A program made the position numbers and the translations under genes. Positions 1 through 11,447 of a DNA stretch of 64,000 bases are shown piece by piece. The first letter of the stretch is position 1. Each line of letters starts with the position of its first letter. The notes below the pieces were generated by a model that saw only the letters and a list, made by a program, of their open reading frames with translations, did not search any database and had not been told where the DNA came from. Source of the stretch: Dacryopinax spathularia (lineage: Eukaryota; Basidiomycota; Dacrymycetes; Dacrymycetales; Dacrymycetaceae); assembly GCA_037974965.1 (NCBI GenBank), contig JBBPFI010000003.1, positions 248,001 through 312,000 on the forward strand, read 5' to 3'.

Positions 1-113
1 CTACCAGCCATGCTCTACAATACGGGTATCCCCAGCCTTGCCACACAGAACCCAAAACCCAAGAAAATCTTTTACAGCCGAAAAAAGAGAAACAGCGCCA
101 TCTCAGACTCCGC

Positions 114-1645
114 CTACTCCTCCCCCAAGATATGCCAAACCATCCTAACCCACGTCCCCGGCACAGTAGGTCCACACCAATGGAGACAATCCCCCTTCCC
201 GTCCCACCCAAGCATATGGTCCTCCGGCCTCTGGGCCGTCATCTCCCTCACATCCAGGTAATCCACTTTCGCCCCCACTGCCTTCCCTGCCTCGGAAGCA
301 GCAGGAGCGTTAAGGCCAGAGGGAGCAAGCGAGTCGAGCTCTTCTTGCCAGATCTGGTCGAGTAGGGGAAAAGACGACCATCCCCAATCATTCTCCCATT
401 CCTTCTCCACCTGCGTGCCCGGAAAGGTAGGGGAAGAATGAGTATAACAGCGCGTATGGGGCGAAGCGATCCCCCTATAAATCGTATGCAATTTCGGCGT
501 CCCCATTAGGAGGGGCAGCAGGTGGCGGACTAACGCGCGGTATGCGGGGGCGTATTGGTCTGCCCAGACTCCCCAGCGGGCGCGGGACCAGTGCGCGCCG
601 GTGTTGAGGATCAGGACTGTATCTTCTTCCCCTTGCCAGCGCTCGGAGGAAGTGGGGAGGTGGTCAAGCCAGGGGAATGAGGATGTGTAAGGACCGTATT
701 CGTACGGCGCGTGCTCGAACCCCGCCCTCTGGAAGATGGGGTCGAGCTCGTCGAACGAAAGGAGGAGGTCGTTCCGGATATACTCGACCACGGGGCGGGC
801 GAACCGGTCTTCCGGTACGTTGGGCAGGCGGGAGCGGAGAGCGGCGTAGAGCGGGTGGAAAGGGTTGAGCGTGAGTGACATGTGGTCGACGACGGTGTGC
901 ATGCCGGTCGAGTAGTGCGTTTCGGGGATGAACGCTTGTTGCGAGCTTTCCAGTCCAGGGATGGGGAGGAGGAGCATCGAGTATAACACGTCTGCCATTT
1001 GACCCGTTAGGGAATCTATCTTCTTATCAGCCGCGCTTGTATAAAGGGGAGAAGAGAGAAAAACGCACCGCCAACGACCAGCATCCCCCTCTCGCTATTA
1101 ACCATCCTCTCCGTAAACGCCATAACACTCCAGTCTCTCATACCCCCTTCAAGCGCAAGATCCGGCACCCATTCCCAGCCCGCACAGGCATAGAGTCGTT
1201 CCCGCCCTAGCTCCTCTTTTTCGGATTGGGAGAGCGTGTCGAAGTCTTCCCGGTAGGCGGGGAGACACCAGTGTCCGTACGGGCCCCAGCGGGAGTGGAG
1301 TTCCGCTTCGGTGGAGAGGGGGGAGGGACGCCAGTGGCCTGAGGAGAGGGAGGCGTGTGCTTGGGACGGGGGGAGTGCGGCCGGAGAGGGAGAGAGGGGA
1401 GGGGAAAGGGGAGCTTCTGCCTCGGCTGGCGGTTGCGGTATATGGGCGGGTGGTGCTGGTGGGAAGTCGACCGGTTGTGGATGGGGGTTGAGGTGCTCGG
1501 AGGACTCTGCGAGAGGGTGCTGATGCGGCCCGGGGTGGTCGTGCGCCGCCGGTCTTGGTGCAGGTACGGACCAGTGTCCGACCCAGAGGAAGAGTAGCAG
1601 CCCGGCCAAACAAGGCAATAAGAACGTTCTCCTCCTGACGCCCAT
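114..1645 (-). CDS. PMR5/Cas1-like SGNH acyl-esterase, membrane anchored (paralog A)
   Basis: Two exons, complement(114..1015, 1069..1645), give 492 aa. The N-terminus has a hydrophobic signal-anchor (about residues 8-25) followed by a Pro/His-rich stem, the layout of a type II Golgi protein. The 53-nt intron splits the Asp codon of the catalytic block: joining the exons gives VVGDSLTGQM, the GDS block of SGNH hydrolases. A later LNTGAHW block and a C-terminal DCLHWCGP (DxxH) complete the pattern of the PC-esterase family of plant PMR5/trichome-birefringence proteins and fungal Cas1p. Members of that family transfer or remove O-acetyl groups on glycans; acting on a cell-wall or capsule polysaccharide is inference. 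It is clearly related to the gene at 4258-5676, with a shared HWRP region and the same intron position. Start chosen at the ATG immediately before the basic-hydrophobic anchor. Confidence 0.85.
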
Positions 1646-2756
1646 TATCCCGCCTTTCCAACGCGTCCAAGCAAGAACTCCCTGTCGCCGATCACACAGA
1701 ACACAACAGTGTTTAGGGAGTAGAGTAGAGGGGTAAAGGCTACGGCCGAGAGGACATCGTCGTTGATAAGTACATAGGCAGCAGGAGGCGGTTGCCCCGC
1801 TGAAGGATCAGGGACGGTGGGGACGAGGCTACAGCCGGAGACAGGGCGGATGTGGCGTTGTCGCGCCTGTCGTGCCTGTCGCGCTTGGACAAGACATCAC
1901 TCGCTTGGTCTGGACTCGAAAGTTACGGTGACATGGGCGCTTTGTTCAGCAACAATGGACGTATGTTATCTTCAATCCAGATATCAGGTAATGACATTGT
2001 TGCGAAGTGGTCTTATTGATGATATCGTCCATTCCAAAGGAGAGGAGGCGTTCGAGGAAAATCCATAAAATTCCCCACTTAGCGCACAAGGAACGGAAGC
2101 GCCGAGCTTCGAAGTCTGGACCCTGACAGATGCGGAGCCCACCGCACTGGATATCGCCGGGTGCCGGTTCGGTCCCCTTTGCTTTGTTCTGTTGCGGTCG
2201 GGACATCAAATCCCACCCAGCGAGGCGAGCCTGAGTCTTCCTATGATACTGCTTTGGTCAGGTTTTCTTGAGGGGGCACAGCGGTTAAATGCGAACTTGA
2301 TGAAATGGTTATTAGGTACAATTGTTCGCATTTAAGGGGCAATCAAAAGGCTGCTCCACCTCACGTGACTACAGCGCTAGCAAATGACGTCCTATATTTA
2401 GCCCTCCCAACAGAAGTCCCTAAATGCCAAGCCAACCCCTCGGTGAACCGCATGCCACACCACATCATCTCTGAGTCCCCTTCCTGCAAATTCGGGAACG
2501 GTAGGGGATGACGTCTCGGTATGTTCATTGATGCGTCACTTCCTCTGCTCGTCCGCACAATGTGTGGGGTTAGGGATGAGGAGGGTATGGTGAGCGCCGT
2601 GGGATGAGGAGAGGGATGGTGGTGGTTGTGTGCCTTACGATGGTGGAGGGTCGAGGAGGAATATAACCATCCCCTGCCGCCCAGCTCTCAGCCGAAGACG
2701 CACTTCCCCCTTACCCACAACCCGAACAACAGCTCACGAATGCCAACTTGTCCAAG
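1646..2756. other. Intergenic, shared divergent promoter region
   Basis: No convincing gene. It lies between the divergent SGNH paralog A and the MARVEL-like gene. It holds a perfect 12-bp inverted repeat (2285-2296 with 2324-2335) and a palindromic TCACGTGA (2361-2368), the core recognised by bHLH factors of the Cbf1/USF type, about 390 bp upstream of the MARVEL start. Confidence 0.6.
2285..2335. repeat. 12-bp perfect inverted repeat
   Basis: TTAAATGCGAAC at 2285-2296 is matched by its reverse complement at 2324-2335 with a 27-nt spacer. The arms are AT-richer than the surroundings. It could be a hairpin, a dimeric protein-binding site, or the trace of a small element; nothing else supports a specific role. 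Confidence 0.6.
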
Positions 2757-3652
2757 ATGACCACCGCCGCCAACGCCAACCCCTCGAACGACCAACCTCT
2801 CCCCACCTCCGAAAAACAAACCGCCCCCTACGCGACCCAGAACCGCCAGCCGTTCAACTGGGACATCCCCATCCTCTTCGGCCTGATGGGCGTGCTCGCG
2901 CTCGCCGAACTGGGGTTCTCGGTCGATACGTTCCAATACAAACAGAAAACACATACGTGGGATAGTAATACTGAGCGGGATCGGTGAGTTACTTTCTTTC
3001 GTCTGGGGAGCGAGGGCGAGAGGTGTGCGGGAGAGGGGAAGGGAAAGAGGTTGTTGGATGATGTGCTGATGCTGATGCGGGGACAGGATCGGGTTCTTGA
3101 TTTTTTCGAGTGTGAGGACTGCTGTGCTTAGTGCGGTGTATATCGGGTTTCATTGGGCGAGAAAATGGTTTCACGGGACACATCATACCGTACGTCTTTC
3201 CCTCCTCCTCCCTCCCATCCCTTCCCTGCCTCCTGCCTCCTGCTCCCTGCTTCCTGCCTCCTGCTCTTTGGCTTTGGACCTCAGTCCGTGCTGGTAAGCG
3301 ATGGCTAACGCCCCCTCTCCGCCGCTCGCAGATCTTCGTAGTCCTCAACTTCATATTCTGGATCATATCCGGCGCGCTCATCCACTCCCTCCTCGGCTAC
3401 CTCGAATGCGGCGGGATCGGCCCAGCCCAAGGAGGGCTAAATGAGTGCCACGAGCTCAAGATCATCGAGATCCTTTCCTGGGTCATAGCGGGTTTGAGCG
3501 TTGTGGCAGCGGTGCCTATTATGTTACGGGCTATTAAGAGGAGGGGGAGGCAGGCACAGAGGGCTCAGGGGGAAAAGAGGGCTGGTGGGCGCAGTTTGTG
3601 GGAACAGGTGAAGTGGCATTTGGGGTTGAGGAGGACGATTGAGGAGTATTGA
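2757..3652 (+). CDS. MARVEL-like four-helix membrane protein
   Basis: Three exons (2757..2983, 3087..3189, 3332..3652) give 216 aa. Four hydrophobic helices are visible: one after NWDIPI near residue 40, one starting GFLIF in exon 2, one starting IFVVLNFIFW in exon 3, and one beginning IIEILSW. A Lys/Arg-rich cytosolic tail follows. A short N-terminal cytosolic region, four helices and a basic tail is the arrangement of fungal MARVEL-domain proteins, which organise membrane microdomains or vesicle traffic; sequence identity to a named protein is not claimed. The ATG at 2757 was chosen because the frame upstream has only a non-ATG start. It sits between the two inverted SGNH paralogs, which may be meaningful (see findings). 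Confidence 0.72.
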
Positions 3653-4257
3653 TTGTTTGGTGTTAACTCATGGAGAGGGCGAAGTTGGATATGGTTGGAT
3701 TGGATGGAAGGGGGAATGTAGCACTACTGTAGTCTTACGTTACGTACACACGATGCATAATTCCCGACCCCCGCACCAGATACACCAGAACAAAGCGCAG
3801 CACCACACAAATCAAAGTAAGCGCGACACCCGCCTCCAGCTCTGGCCCAAACAGACAGACCAAAATAACCCACCCAAAACACATCACAGCGCAGTCAATT
3901 TCCGAGCTCTGTATGACGAGATTTTTGGATGAGTGGGAGTGGTGGCTGAAAGGATGTCCGCTCCTGATCGGAGTGGGTGGGGGTGCCTGGTCTGGGCCAA
4001 AGGACCAATTAGGCGCCTGCCACTAGTACTTTCGACCCGTGCTTTTCGGTAAAGTAGTTACGGAGATGGAATGACAGCTCCAGGGGAGCGGGTGCTTCTA
4101 CGATGGCTGAAAATAAGTCGGATCCGATCAGTCATAAGTAATAGGGGAACGAGGAATGTATCTTGTTTATCTCTTGACCTCGTTCCCAGCTCCCTGCAGC
4201 GGTGTTGTTGAGCAGGAAGTGTGAAGAGTGAAAGGTGAAGAAGAAGAGAGCGAGCGG
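3653..4257. other. Intergenic, no gene seen
   Basis: 3' flank of the MARVEL-like gene and 5' flank of SGNH paralog B, transcribed in the same direction. No ORF with coding character and no clear repeat was found. Confidence 0.5.
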
Positions 4258-5676
4258 ATGCGCCGCGTCGTACTCCTCACAGCGCTCGCAGCGCTCATCT
4301 CCGTCCTTGCACTCATCCGTCTCCTTCTCTCCCCCACCTCCTCCTTACTACCCTCATACCTCTTCTCCTCACTCTCACCCACCACCCCAACGCGGCCAAA
4401 ACCAGGCCCCCCACCATCCGAACAATACGCCTCCCTCTCGCGCGGTCGATGGCGCCCCCGTCCTATAAAAGACGAGCAGGACCTAGAAGCCCGCTTTGGC
4501 CCGCTAGGCCCGACGTGCTCTTTGCCTCCTGAGGCGAGGGAGGGGTTGACGGAGGAGGAGAAGGTCCTAAGGGCGACGGAGAGGAAGATGAGCGTTAGTA
4601 GCTGGGAGTGGGTGCCCGAGAGGGGGAGGATGAAGGAGTGGGACACGTTGAGAGTGCTCAGGAGACTGTTGAATTCCGAGCGTGGGCTGATCTTAGTTGG
4701 CGGTATGCCCCTCCCCTCCCTACCTACTTACCCCCATGCAGAACTGACAGGAAGTGGGAAAGATTCGATAACAGGCCAAATGGCCGCCGCACTCCACTCT
4801 CTCCTCCTCATCCCCCCTCCCACTTCCTCCCCCTTCCCCAACGCCCCCACCCTCATCCTAACGACCTCACACCGCACCGGTCCCCCGCACCACGCCCTCA
4901 CCCGTCTTTCCCTGCACCTCAACCCCTCCCACCCGCTCACTCAATTCCTGCGTCTCTCCCTCCCGCACGTCCCAGCCAGCCGGTTCTCAGAGCCTGTCGC
5001 CCAGTTCTTGAGGCATGATCTGCTTCTCTCCTTCCGAGACCTGGAATCCATCTTTCGCTCCCTAAACATCTCGGGTTGGGTAGGCGAAAGCGCAGGGTTC
5101 TTCGCCCAACATCCCTGGCTCTCCTCTCTCCCCTCGCCTGAGGACATCTCTCGCGCCTGGGAGGGGGAGGAAGACAGCATCCTACTCCTGAACACAGGCG
5201 CACACTGGACACCAGACCGCTTCTACATGCCCGGCGGCGAATATGTGCGCGGCCATCGCGGTATGGTCCGCGTGCTTGCACCTCATCTGTTGGGCTTGCC
5301 GAGGCTGCACGTCATATATCGCTCGATCTCCCCGCCTCATACTGCCTGCCAGAGCTTCTCGGAGCCTGTATACCCCGCTCCTGCTCTGGACCCGGCGCGG
5401 GCGAACCCCTCGTACGGATGGACCCGGTTCCCCGAGCTGGACGAGATCTGGAAACGACAGCTGGATGAGCTTGCCCCTCGGGGGATCGGAGCGGGTGGGG
5501 GGAGAGTGGCCTACTTGGATGTTAGTGAGATGGCTGGGCAGAGGCCGGATGGGCATTTGTTGGCTGGTGGGGGGGAGGGAGAGGGGGAGGGGGGGGCGGA
5601 TTGTATGCATTGGTGTGGGATGGGGGTTGTTGCAGGGTGGGTGGGGATGCTTTGGGAGGGGGTGGAGCAGGGCTGA
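4258..5676 (+). CDS. PMR5/Cas1-like SGNH acyl-esterase, membrane anchored (paralog B)
   Basis: Two exons, 4258..4702 and 4763..5676. The protein starts with basic residues and a long hydrophobic anchor (about residues 4-22) and a Ser/Pro stem, so it is probably a type II membrane protein of the secretory pathway. The intron (60 nt) falls inside the catalytic Asp codon: the joined exons read LVGDSITGQM, the SGNH block I. LLNTGAHW and a C-terminal DCMHWCGM (DxxH) follow. Compared with paralog A it shares a WRP motif, a SWEWVP motif, the NSERG motif before the GDS block and the exact intron phase and position, so the two arose by duplication. An upstream in-frame GTG is ignored in favour of the ATG at 4258. 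The C-terminus has a glycine-rich insert encoded by a GGGGAG-type repeat near 5563-5595. Confidence 0.85.
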   Translation: MRRVVLLTALAALISVLALIRLLLSPTSSLLPSYLFSSLSPTTPTRPKPGPPPSEQYASLSRGRWRPRPIKDEQDLEARFGPLGPTCSLPPEAREGLTEEEKVLRATERKMSVSSWEWVPERGRMKEWDTLRVLRRLLNSERGLILVGGMPLPSLPTYPHAELTGSGKDSITGQMAAALHSLLLIPPPTSSPFPNAPTLILTTSHRTGPPHHALTRLSLHLNPSHPLTQFLRLSLPHVPASRFSEPVAQFLRHDLLLSFRDLESIFRSLNISGWVGESAGFFAQHPWLSSLPSPEDISRAWEGEEDSILLLNTGAHWTPDRFYMPGGEYVRGHRGMVRVLAPHLLGLPRLHVIYRSISPPHTACQSFSEPVYPAPALDPARANPSYGWTRFPELDEIWKRQLDELAPRGIGAGGGRVAYLDVSEMAGQRPDGHLLAGGGEGEGEGGADCMHWCGMGVVAGWVGMLWEGVEQG

Positions 5677-6064
5677 ATGGGGGTGCTGCGTGGGAAGAGG
5701 GGGGGAGGAGAGGGGTATGGACTGATTTCTTGAGTTTCTGGGACATTTGAGGTATTGCATTTTGTATTATTATCATCTTGTGCATTCGGGCAATCCAGAC
5801 ATCCACAACATCATACAACCGGCAGTTCTCTTCCCCACGCCTAGCCACAGGCATTCGGTGTGGTTCATCTCGCCCCATCACAGATCGCTTGAGAAAACCT
5901 TGCGCTCAATGTCATCTCCAGCAAGGGCGTCCCAGTGCATAAAAAGCGTAGAATCACATATCATTACTATAATCACACGCCACTTCAGAGCAGCTTTTTA
6001 TCTCCCCGCCCATCTCCTCCCTGCCTCCCTCTTACCTTCCGCTTCCCTTCACGTCAGCACAAGC
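5677..6064. other. Intergenic between convergent genes
   Basis: 3' flanks of SGNH paralog B (plus) and DAHP synthase (minus). No gene or notable repeat seen. Confidence 0.5.
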
Positions 6065-7608
<1,544 letters not shown>

Positions 7609-7698
7609 CTTCTCTCTTCAATGCTTGTCCAGTTCAATCCCAGTGCAACTCCAATTTCAGCTCAAGTCGAGGTGCAGGTTCAAGAGTGTGCAAAGTGC

Positions 7699-7704
7699 GA
7701 GTCA
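7699..7704 (-). promoter_or_regulatory. Gcn4-type site (TGACTC), proximal
   Basis: TGACTC on the coding strand about 91 bp upstream of the DAHP synthase start. This hexamer is the core bound by fungal Gcn4/CPC1 bZIP activators, which induce amino-acid biosynthesis under starvation. The sequence is seen; function is inference. Confidence 0.55.
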
Positions 7705-7781
7705 ATGTTCAAAGTCAAGTCAAGCAAGCAGCTAATAAGTAGCCCAACCGTAGAAATAGACGATCAGAAAGAAGTACGCTC

Positions 7782-7787
7782 GAGTCA
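7782..7787 (-). promoter_or_regulatory. Gcn4-type site (TGACTC), distal
   Basis: A second TGACTC in the same orientation, about 174 bp upstream of the DAHP synthase ATG. Two copies within 90 bp upstream of a shikimate-pathway gene fit general amino-acid control. Confidence 0.55.
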
Positions 7788-8510
7788 GACTCCTCTCTGT
7801 CCTTGCGTGCTTGATGATTCTGGTCACTAATTACGGTCCCACTCGCAAACGTTTGCGGGTGGGTTTGGGTGGTGCACCCTGATCGGAGGCAGTTTTTTGG
7901 GAACGGAGACGACATGAAATTGGGCTGAACGTGATCGGCTCCCATAGATGGCCCAGTCAGGGTGATGGTCTCGGCCGAACTGAATGCCTTCACTGATTGA
8001 GGAGAAGAAGCTGCGTTATGACCGCGGCTTTTTGAGGAGGGGAAAGCAAGTGCGTGTTGAACGTTTTTTTATTCCACGACACAGCCCACACAAGGGCACA
8101 AACAAGCTACGTACGTACTGCTACAAACTATGTATCGACGCTGCCTTTCTACGACAGGGGCAGCATCACAGGACTCATCTACTTCATCGGCGTACGCGCA
8201 CCCAGGGGGGGATGAAAGGCGACCAGAGCCCTAGTTAGAACGGTTTCAAGGGGAGGATGGGTGTTTGGAGGCGAAAGGGAAGGGGAAAGAGGAAGGAAAT
8301 AGAGGGAAAGTGGGAGAGAGGTGTATCATCAGAAGTCGTCGTCAGAACAAACATCTAGGGAATGCAGAAATACAGGACTGTTGAAGCCCGATTGCAGATA
8401 TAGGACAATGCTTGCTTGCTTTGAGAGAGTCGAGTCGATTCGAACCAAAGAGAGAGAGAAAAAAAAGAAAAGATTGACAGAAGTTTGTTGTTATTCTTGA
8501 TCGACCAGGA
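7788..8510. other. Intergenic, no gene seen
   Basis: Upstream DNA of DAHP synthase and 3' flank of the MTHFR gene, both on the minus strand. Purine-rich low-complexity runs occur around 8240-8320 and 8440-8475. No coding signal. Confidence 0.5.
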
Positions 8511-10529
8511 TCAGTTCGGCAGCGGGTGCGTGCCGTTCGCGTTCCCGTTCACTGCGCCGGTGGACTGGGTATCGATCCCGAAGATGCGGAAGACGGCCTG
8601 CGGGTCCTGGAAGTCGTTATGGACGATATTGACGAGATAAAAGTTCTCCATCACGTTCTCGATCAGCTTCCTACTGACACTCTCGGGCTCGTAGATCCGC
8701 GCCCACTGCATGCCGAGCTCAAAGGCCTCGTCCTTCCACGCGAGGAAGGAAACGGCCTCGACGATCGTGGGCTGGATGATCTCCTTCCCTGGGAAGACGC
8801 CCCACGTGACGGCGTTCGGGCCTTCGTTCCGGTTGTTCGTGCGCAGAGAGCCGTGCTTGTCAATCGCGTAGTACGTGACCAGAGGATCGCGCTCGATCTT
8901 CCTGACCAGATCCTCAAAGTTCTTCTTGTCGCAGAAAAACTCCAGGTAGGCTTTTTGGTAGACGTAGCCGTTGCGTGGACCCCAGCCGAACGTCGGGTCG
9001 GTCGATTTGGCCCCGTTTACGGCGGGCTGACTGTTGATCGTTAGGTAGCCCATTTCGTTAAGCTGCGCGAGCTCTTTGGAGATGACGAGCGTTTCGCTCG
9101 CGGGGGCAGTGTCGGACCAGGGGAGGGATTTGAGCTGACCGGTACAGAACTGCGCGAAGAGGCGGCAGACATCTTCGAACGTCTTGGGCTCGCCCCAGAT
9201 CTTGCGACCTTCCTCCGGCTGAACATACACGTCAGCATTGGGCACATGTTAGATGCATGCAGGGAACACTCACTGTATGTTTGATCCAGATACCGTAACC
9301 GTCCAATTCACCATACGCCGGCGAGCGAGCATCGCCAAACCGACCATTGGGGTATTCGTCCCAGTTCTCCGTCCGATGGATATAGGATTTCATCCTGTTC
9401 GCCCAGAAGATCGGGCGGATATTCTCGCCCCTCCGCGTAGGCGTAAGCGCCTGGCGCCAGGGCAGCGGGCGGACGACCTCGATCTGCGGCACGAAGTTGA
9501 GCGCTTCGAGCAGCATGCGCGTGCCGCGTTCCAGGTTCATGGTGTAGAAGTGCAGCCCGCGGATCCCGATGTCCGCAGCGAGGATCTTGCGACACATATC
9601 GGCTACGAGTTGCGTGCCGATGTCGCGCACTTTCTCGTCGTCGTTCTTGTATGGCTCTAGAGCGGCAAGCAGTGACTGTGGAATCGTGATCTTGGCGAGG
9701 GAAGTAGCGCGCTGGAAACCGTTCCAGGTTTGGATGGGCATGATACCCGGGATGATGGGCACGGTGATCCCCGCAGCGCGGACGGCCTTGACCCAGCTGA
9801 TGAAGAGGTCGACGTCCCAGAACATCTGCGTGAAGATGAAGTTGACACCGGCGTCGATCTTCTCCTTCAGGTACTTCATCTCCTGGTCCCGATCGGGCCG
9901 GTTATGCGATTCCGGAAACCCTGCGACGGCAATATCGAAGTAGTCCCCATAATTCTTCCGGATGTGCTTGACAAGATCAATACCGTGCTCGAACCCTCCC
10001 TCCGTCTTGGTCCATTGTTCCTGACCGAACGGAGGGTCGCCCCGAAGTGCAAGGACATTACGGCATCCCCATTGTTTGGCTTCCTGCGCAGCGCATCAGA
10101 TCGCCTTTCTTTGTCAAATCACACGCAGGGTACATACAGCAAGGGCGATATCGACCTTCTCAGCGGGCATGTTTGTGCATGTTAGGTGCATACATGTCTC
10201 GATGCCCAGATCCCTCTGACAGCAGCGCACAAGCTCGGAGGTGAGTTCAGAGGTACGGCCACCGGCATTCCTACGGCATCGTCAGTGGCGAGAACCACTT
10301 GCGAGCTCAGTGCACATACCAAGTGATGTCGATGAACTCGGGCCCAAGCTCCCTCATACGCTCTATACGATCCAGCAGGTTTTGCATACCCTGCAGAGTT
10401 GGTCAGTATATGCGCTGTTAGACCGGAGCGACGTGTACTAACCGGAGCCGTCCGTGGCGGGAAGTACTCGAACGACCACCATACTCTGCCCTCCTGCTCA
10501 GCCTGCGCGATCTTCTGTGTGATCTTCAT
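8511..10529 (-). CDS. Methylenetetrahydrofolate reductase
   Basis: Five exons, complement(8511..9218, 9274..10083, 10138..10270, 10320..10390, 10443..10529), 602 aa, the usual length of fungal Met12/Met13. It reduces 5,10-methylene-THF to 5-methyl-THF for methionine synthesis in the cytosol. The N-terminal TIM barrel begins WWSFEYFPPRT (the Glu is the catalytic acid), with HLTCTNM, VLALRGDPP and FIFTQMFWD as further hallmark blocks. The C-terminal half, from about residue 365 (PEEGRKIWG), is the eukaryotic regulatory domain that binds S-adenosylmethionine in homologs, with NEGPNAVTWGVFPG as a conserved block. All exon joins close in frame. A TCACGTG element lies about 705 bp upstream (11234-11240). 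Confidence 0.96.
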
Positions 10530-11447
10530 GTTTGGCCCTTAAGAGAGAGTGACGGAGAGAGAGAAAAGCGAGAGAGAGATGGCGCGGATAGTGAGAAGAG
10601 AGCCAAGACGTAAAAAAGGAGTGATTGTGATTAGATTTCAGTTATGCCCCTTGCAGCAGTCGAATGAGCATGATTCCCCGTTGTCAGAAGTGCGTGCGGT
10701 CGTAGAGACGTGGTTCCTATAGGCGGAAAGGGACGGTCGGATGCGGACGATTCGGATTGGGGAAAAACCTGGCAGCCGTCTAAGTCCGCGGGACCAAAGC
10801 TGTGGCCCTCTCACTCGAACGGTGTCGCAGTTCACTGGGGGCATCGTCCACACCTTCCAGCATCACCGTGGGGTGCAGGTTGGTTTGGGGGGGAGGGCCA
10901 CGTCGACAGCGCGATAGACAGCGACGAGGAGGGGTGCAGAACGCGACGGTGCCAACTCACCACCACAACTTCAGCCTAATGTACCGCCTGGTATGCGCCC
11001 GATTTTGCGCGCTTTCTCTTCCGACGTCATCCGCCGCCAAACGGGTCAACCATTCATGCTGAACTACCGGCAACATACACCAAATCCAAACACCATTCAT
11101 TAATAGCCTTGAAATAGCGGGCGCCTATCGCCAAGGCATTGTCAAAGAATAGATACCATCTCCACTATCTTGTAGAACGAGTAGACAAGCAGACCTGTAC
11201 CATTTACAGAAGAGAAGCTATATCAGGATTTTATCACGTGCTCTCAGCTCTCCATTGGGACGAGGGAAGGCAATGATAGCGCAGCTTGCTTCAAAGCAGC
11301 TTCAGAGTGGAGGGTTCATAATGCTTCTGAGCATTACTGTAATTACTCGCAGATACTCTAAATATTACCGGTATACATAGCGTAAAGTCCTTGCATGAGA
11401 TGAGGGTATATATATAGAAGAAAGAATGCGAAAACGTCCAAGAAGAT
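10530..11447. other. Intergenic, MTHFR upstream region
   Basis: Upstream DNA of the MTHFR gene and 3' flank of the Rds1-like gene. It contains TCACGTG at 11234-11240, the core of Cbf1 sites that control sulfur and methionine genes in ascomycete yeasts; use here is speculative. A GAGAGA-type purine run lies in the likely 5' UTR (10545-10585). No gene seen. Confidence 0.45.

Noticed and set aside
8430-8475. Possible tRNA B-box (GATTCGAACC-like)
   Set aside because: No A-box, acceptor stem or anticodon arm could be folded around it.
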